Below, one piece after another: positions 61,553 through 64,000 of a stretch of 64,000 bases of DNA; positions within the stretch are counted from its first letter, which is position 1; the number at the start of each line of letters is the position of its first letter. Origin of the DNA: Pseudanabaena sp. (GTDB taxonomy: Bacteria; Cyanobacteriota; Cyanobacteriia; Pseudanabaenales; Pseudanabaenaceae). The notes below the pieces were generated by a model. It saw only the letters and a list, made by a program, of their open reading frames with translations. It ran no database searches and was not told the DNA's origin. Where the stretch lies: the NCBI GenBank assembly GCA_003249015.1, contig QBLS01000019.1:1-64000 (forward strand). Reading direction: 5' to 3'. A program made the position numbers and the translations under genes.

Positions 61553-61682
61553 TATAGCTATTTCAAATAAGAGTTAGGGCTTCGACTTCGCTCAGCCAGC
61601 AGTATACGTTGGCTGAGCGAAGCGATGCACTGAGCTTGTCGAAGCGTCGAAGCCTCTTCTAAATACTTAGAATTGCTATATA
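61553..61682. repeat. TTCGAC-type element with insertion and TATAGC ends
   Basis: The ends are TATAGCTA and TTGCTATA, and the body is GGCTTCGACTTCGCTCAGCC...GGCTGAGCGAAG...GTCGAAGCC. An extra CGATGCACTGAGCTTGTCGA segment lies in the right arm. Its flanks match the copy at 15-107 in inverse orientation. The paired ends support a small mobile or copied unit. Confidence 0.75.
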
Positions 61683-61776
61683 AGCTGGTTTAACAGAGTC
61701 TAAACCCTATTTTTTTCTTATAGGTAATTCAAGACTGCTGTATGGATAGAATTATTGCATTATTACCTTAAATTTA

Positions 61777-61815
61777 TGTATACAGTATATTGTATTCAGT
61801 AGATAAATGTATGCA
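61777..61815. promoter_or_regulatory. Three TGTATNCA boxes, candidate GntR operators
   Basis: TGTATACA at 61777-61784, TGTATTCA at 61791-61798 and TGTATGCA at 61808-61815. The first is a perfect palindrome; GTATAC-type cores are known for several FCD-subfamily GntR regulators such as ExuR/UxuR. Spacing between centres is 14 and 17 bases. They lie 85-125 bases before the amidohydrolase gene, beside its likely promoter. Confidence 0.55.
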
Positions 61816-61900
61816 AAAATTACTGCACCCATGCAGCCTGCGTTACAGGTTTTATGCCCATTTATTTAATAATTAATATGTTCTGAAAAATTTCTACTTT

Positions 61901-63139
61901 ATGATAGCGACATTGCCCAAGTTGAAAGTTAATCGCGATCGCCTCGATTTGAGTATTGCTAAGCTAGCGGAAATCGGTAAGCTTGCCAATGGTGGTGTTT
62001 GCCGCCTTGCCTTTTCAGAAATGGACATTCAAGCCCGCGAGCTAATAAAGATTTGGATGAAGGAAGCAGGGATGACGGTCAGTACTGACGCGGTTGGCAA
62101 TATTATTGGTAGATATGCAGGAACAGAACTACAAGCAGCTTTGGCGACGGGATCGCACATTGATACAGTCCCAATCGGCGGACGCTACGATGGTTGCTTG
62201 GGCGTGCTGGCGGGAATTGAAGTGGCAAGGGTGCTTCAAGAAAATCAAACGCGGTTGCGTCATCCCTTTGAGGTAATTGTCTTTAGTGACGAAGAAAATA
62301 GTGTAATTGGTTGCAAGGCGATCGCGGGTAATGCCCCCACCGATCCCGAACGCTATCGTCGCAAGGACGGTACAGATATTCAAACCTGTTTGCAGAGAGT
62401 TGGTGGTAATTGGCACAAGTTACATACTGCCAAACGCGATCGTTCTGAAATAGCTGCCTTTATCGAACTCCATGTAGAGCAGGGAGGCGTACTAGAAGCT
62501 AATAACAAACAGATCGGTGTAGTTACGGGCATTGTTGGTCAATACCGCTATATGGTGCAGATTGTCGGTCGTCCCAACCACGCAGGCACAACGCCGATGA
62601 ATATGCGAAAGGATGCACTCGTTGCGGCTTCGCAGTTAGTGCTGGCGATTAATCGCCTCGGTGTGGAAACCATCGGCGATCAAGTTGCCACTGTCGGGCA
62701 TATGACGGTCTCGCCGAACGGTACAAATGTTGTCCCAGCCTTGGTGAATTTAAGTATCGATATACGAGATCTCTCCGAGGAGAATCTGCAATATTTGATT
62801 ACAGAAATTGAAAAAGAAGCGGTGGCGATCGCTGAAAATACTGGCACTGAGTTCACCTTTGAACAAAAGCTTCATGTCTTGCCCACCCTCGCTAAACCCG
62901 AACTCATGGCAACGATCGCTGATGTTTGCAAAAAGTTAGATCTTAGCTACGACTATTTGCCCAGCCGCGCAGGACATGACGCGCAGGAGATGGGACGCTT
63001 TACCGATATGGCAATGATTTTTGTACCTAGCCGTGATGGCATCAGCCATTCTGAAGAGGAGTACACCTCCCCAGAGCAATGCGCTCAAGGGGCTGAAGTA
63101 TTGTTGCAGACAATTTTGGCGATCGATAGGAGTTATTAG
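61901..63139 (+). CDS. M20-family Zn-dependent amidohydrolase (allantoate / N-carbamoyl amino acid type)
   Basis: 412 residues. GSHIDTVPIGGRYDGCLGVL holds the first zinc ligands (His, Asp), FSDEENSVIGCKAI the Glu pair, FIELHVEQGGVLE the His, NHAGTTPMNMRKDA the dimer-site His, and GHDAQEMG and ISHSEEEYTS the last ligands. This is the hydantoinase/carbamoylase family, which includes allantoate amidohydrolase AllC. It probably releases ammonia or carbamoyl nitrogen from a purine- or pyrimidine-derived compound. Divergent from a GntR regulator and followed by an amidohydrolase gene. Confidence 0.88.
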   Translation: MIATLPKLKVNRDRLDLSIAKLAEIGKLANGGVCRLAFSEMDIQARELIKIWMKEAGMTVSTDAVGNIIGRYAGTELQAALATGSHIDTVPIGGRYDGCLGVLAGIEVARVLQENQTRLRHPFEVIVFSDEENSVIGCKAIAGNAPTDPERYRRKDGTDIQTCLQRVGGNWHKLHTAKRDRSEIAAFIELHVEQGGVLEANNKQIGVVTGIVGQYRYMVQIVGRPNHAGTTPMNMRKDALVAASQLVLAINRLGVETIGDQVATVGHMTVSPNGTNVVPALVNLSIDIRDLSEENLQYLITEIEKEAVAIAENTGTEFTFEQKLHVLPTLAKPELMATIADVCKKLDLSYDYLPSRAGHDAQEMGRFTDMAMIFVPSRDGISHSEEEYTSPEQCAQGAEVLLQTILAIDRSY

Positions 63140-63295
63140 CTTTTAGCGATTAGTCGTTAGCTAATAGCTTTTGATTTATTTTTTTCTTGCCAATCATTTT
63201 TGTAACCAATTATCAAAAAAGCTAACGGCTAATAGCTAATAACAGCCAAAATCCCACCCATCACAAAAAAAGCTAACCGCTAAAAGCCAAAAAAC
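63136..63295. repeat. Array of GCTAAYNGC-type repeats
   Basis: The gap between the two catabolic genes carries degenerate repeats: TTAGCTTTTAGCGATTAG, TTAGCTAATAGC, GCTAACGGCTAATAGC, GCTAACCGCTAAAAGCC. Some are in inverted orientation and could pair. It separates the two genes by 157 bases, so co-transcription is possible but not certain. Confidence 0.5.
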
Positions 63296-63296
63296 T

Positions 63297-64000
63297 ATGC
63301 CCACACTCCTAGTCAAAAATATTCATACCCTCGTTACGATGGATCGCGATCGCCGTGAGTTGAAAAATGCGGCGATTTTTGTCAGAGATCAGGTGGTTGA
63401 GCAGGTGGGGTTGACATCAGAATTGCCCGATACTGCCGATGAGGTTTTGGATTTAGGCGGTAAACATGTTGTGATGCCTGGGATGGTGAATACCCATCAC
63501 CATTTTTATCAAGTTCTTACTAAGGTGATTCCTGCCGCCCAAAATTGTAGTCTCTTTAATTGGTTGCAAACCCTCTACCCGATTTGGGGCAATCTCAATT
63601 CTGAGGCGATCGCTATTAGCGCTCAAATGGCGGCGGCGGAACTGATTTTGTCGGGCTGTACTACTGCCAGCGATCATCTGTACATATATCCCAACGATTG
63701 CCAACTCGATGATGAAATCGCAGGGATTAAAGAAATTGGAATGCGATTCCATGCTAGTCGCGGCAGTATGAGCCTTGGTGAGAGCCAAGGTGGACTCCCG
63801 CCCGATCGCCTCGTCGAAAAAGAAGCGGATATTCTCAAAGATTCGCAAAGGTTAATTGAGACTTATCATGATGCCGATCGCTTCTCGATGTTGCGGATTA
63901 CCCTTGCCCCCTGCTCCCCCTTCAGTGTTACCCCCGACCTGATGCGCGAATCTGCAAAAATGGCGCGTTCCTATACCAGTGTGCGCTTACATACCCATCT
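63297..64000 (+). CDS. Amidohydrolase, 8-oxoguanine deaminase type (cut by window end)
   Basis: The frame from ATG 63297 runs without a stop for 234 codons to the end of the window, so it is partial at its 3' end. MPGMVNTHHHFYQVLTK near residue 65 is the metal-binding HxH of the amidohydrolase superfamily, and ELILSGCTTASDHLYIYP is the Cys/Thr strand typical of the 8-oxoguanine-deaminase/AtzB branch. It likely deaminates an oxidised guanine or related purine. Together with the M20 enzyme it suggests purine nitrogen recycling. The antisense open frame at 63453-63848 is a shadow. Confidence 0.8.
   Translation, partial: MPTLLVKNIHTLVTMDRDRRELKNAAIFVRDQVVEQVGLTSELPDTADEVLDLGGKHVVMPGMVNTHHHFYQVLTKVIPAAQNCSLFNWLQTLYPIWGNLNSEAIAISAQMAAAELILSGCTTASDHLYIYPNDCQLDDEIAGIKEIGMRFHASRGSMSLGESQGGLPPDRLVEKEADILKDSQRLIETYHDADRFSMLRITLAPCSPFSVTPDLMRESAKMARSYTSVRLHTH

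Larger units (their letters stand above)
61366..61900. other. Divergent region of the GntR / amidohydrolase locus
   Basis: It contains the TTCGAC-type element at 61553-61682 and a cluster of three TGTATNCA boxes at 61777-61815 near the amidohydrolase start. The remaining sequence is AT-rich and unremarkable. Confidence 0.55.

Noticed and set aside
45734-63139. Purine permease and M20/deaminase genes as one operon
   Set aside because: They are 15 kb apart on opposite strands; a functional link is possible but is not shown by the sequence.
63453-63848. Open frame on the minus strand near the window end
   Set aside because: It is antisense to the 8-oxoguanine-deaminase-like gene, which has clear metal-binding motifs on the plus strand.

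Overview
The window looks like a chromosomal segment of a cyanobacterium. It carries a high-light-inducible protein, a phycobilisome-type protein, a MenH-like hydrolase and KtrB/KtrA, and the HIP1 octamer GCGATCGC is dense in most housekeeping genes. The gene content and the many GC-rich palindromes between genes fit a Pseudanabaena-like lineage, but that placement is inference. No rRNA, tRNA, CRISPR array or intact insertion sequence was seen.

Left part (1-6.6 kb): a small hypothetical protein, an alpha/beta hydrolase, a secreted protein with a possible sorting tail, a zinc-finger methyltransferase, a SirB1-like protein translationally coupled to an acidic HTH protein, decayed gene remnants and a short DUF29 gene.

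6.7-21.6 kb: a long, tightly packed plus-strand cluster for a pseudaminic-acid-type nonulosonic acid and its attachment. It contains pseB, pseC, a DUF29 gene, a cytidylyltransferase (pseF role), a Pse-associated methylase, pseG, two methyltransferases, a WbqC-like protein, pseI, an ABC flippase, a DUF115 protein, an unknown protein, an FkbM-like protein, an epimerase and a GT4 glycosyltransferase. Several junctions are ATGA overlaps. No PseH acetyltransferase is visible. Much of the cluster is AT-rich and almost free of HIP1, which suggests horizontal acquisition. It ends 2 bp from the convergent dnaG.

21.6-40.3 kb: dnaG; ktrB-ktrA and a NurA-like protein; enolase; a HAD-like protein with a GT-A glycosyltransferase; a RhlE-type RNA helicase; a multi-PAS/pentapeptide-repeat protein; an hli gene with an HLR1-like site; a divergent marR/GST pair with duplicated operators; a methyltransferase; and a PmbA/TldE homologue.

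40.6-42.6 kb: a two-gene minus-strand cassette, a zinc-ribbon protein followed by a PD-(D/E)XK-HEPN fusion. This is the best candidate for an undescribed, defence-like system here. A short STAND NTPase lacking a repeat sensor lies at 47.8-49.5 kb.

42.7-64 kb: a peptide-type ABC permease, hisA, a pseudo-receiver TPR protein, an NCS2 purine permease, a phycobilisome-like protein without the usual bilin cysteine, a GHL10-type hydrolase, menH, queA, an ArgS-like DALR protein, tig, rimO, a STAS protein, a YaaW-like protein, and a GntR-regulated catabolic locus (M20 amidohydrolase plus an 8-oxoguanine-deaminase-like amidohydrolase cut by the window end).

Dispersed palindromes are the most striking non-coding feature. 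At least three sequence families recur between genes. Two palindromes extend back into the last codons of the adjacent gene, so that the gene end is mirrored in inverted orientation.
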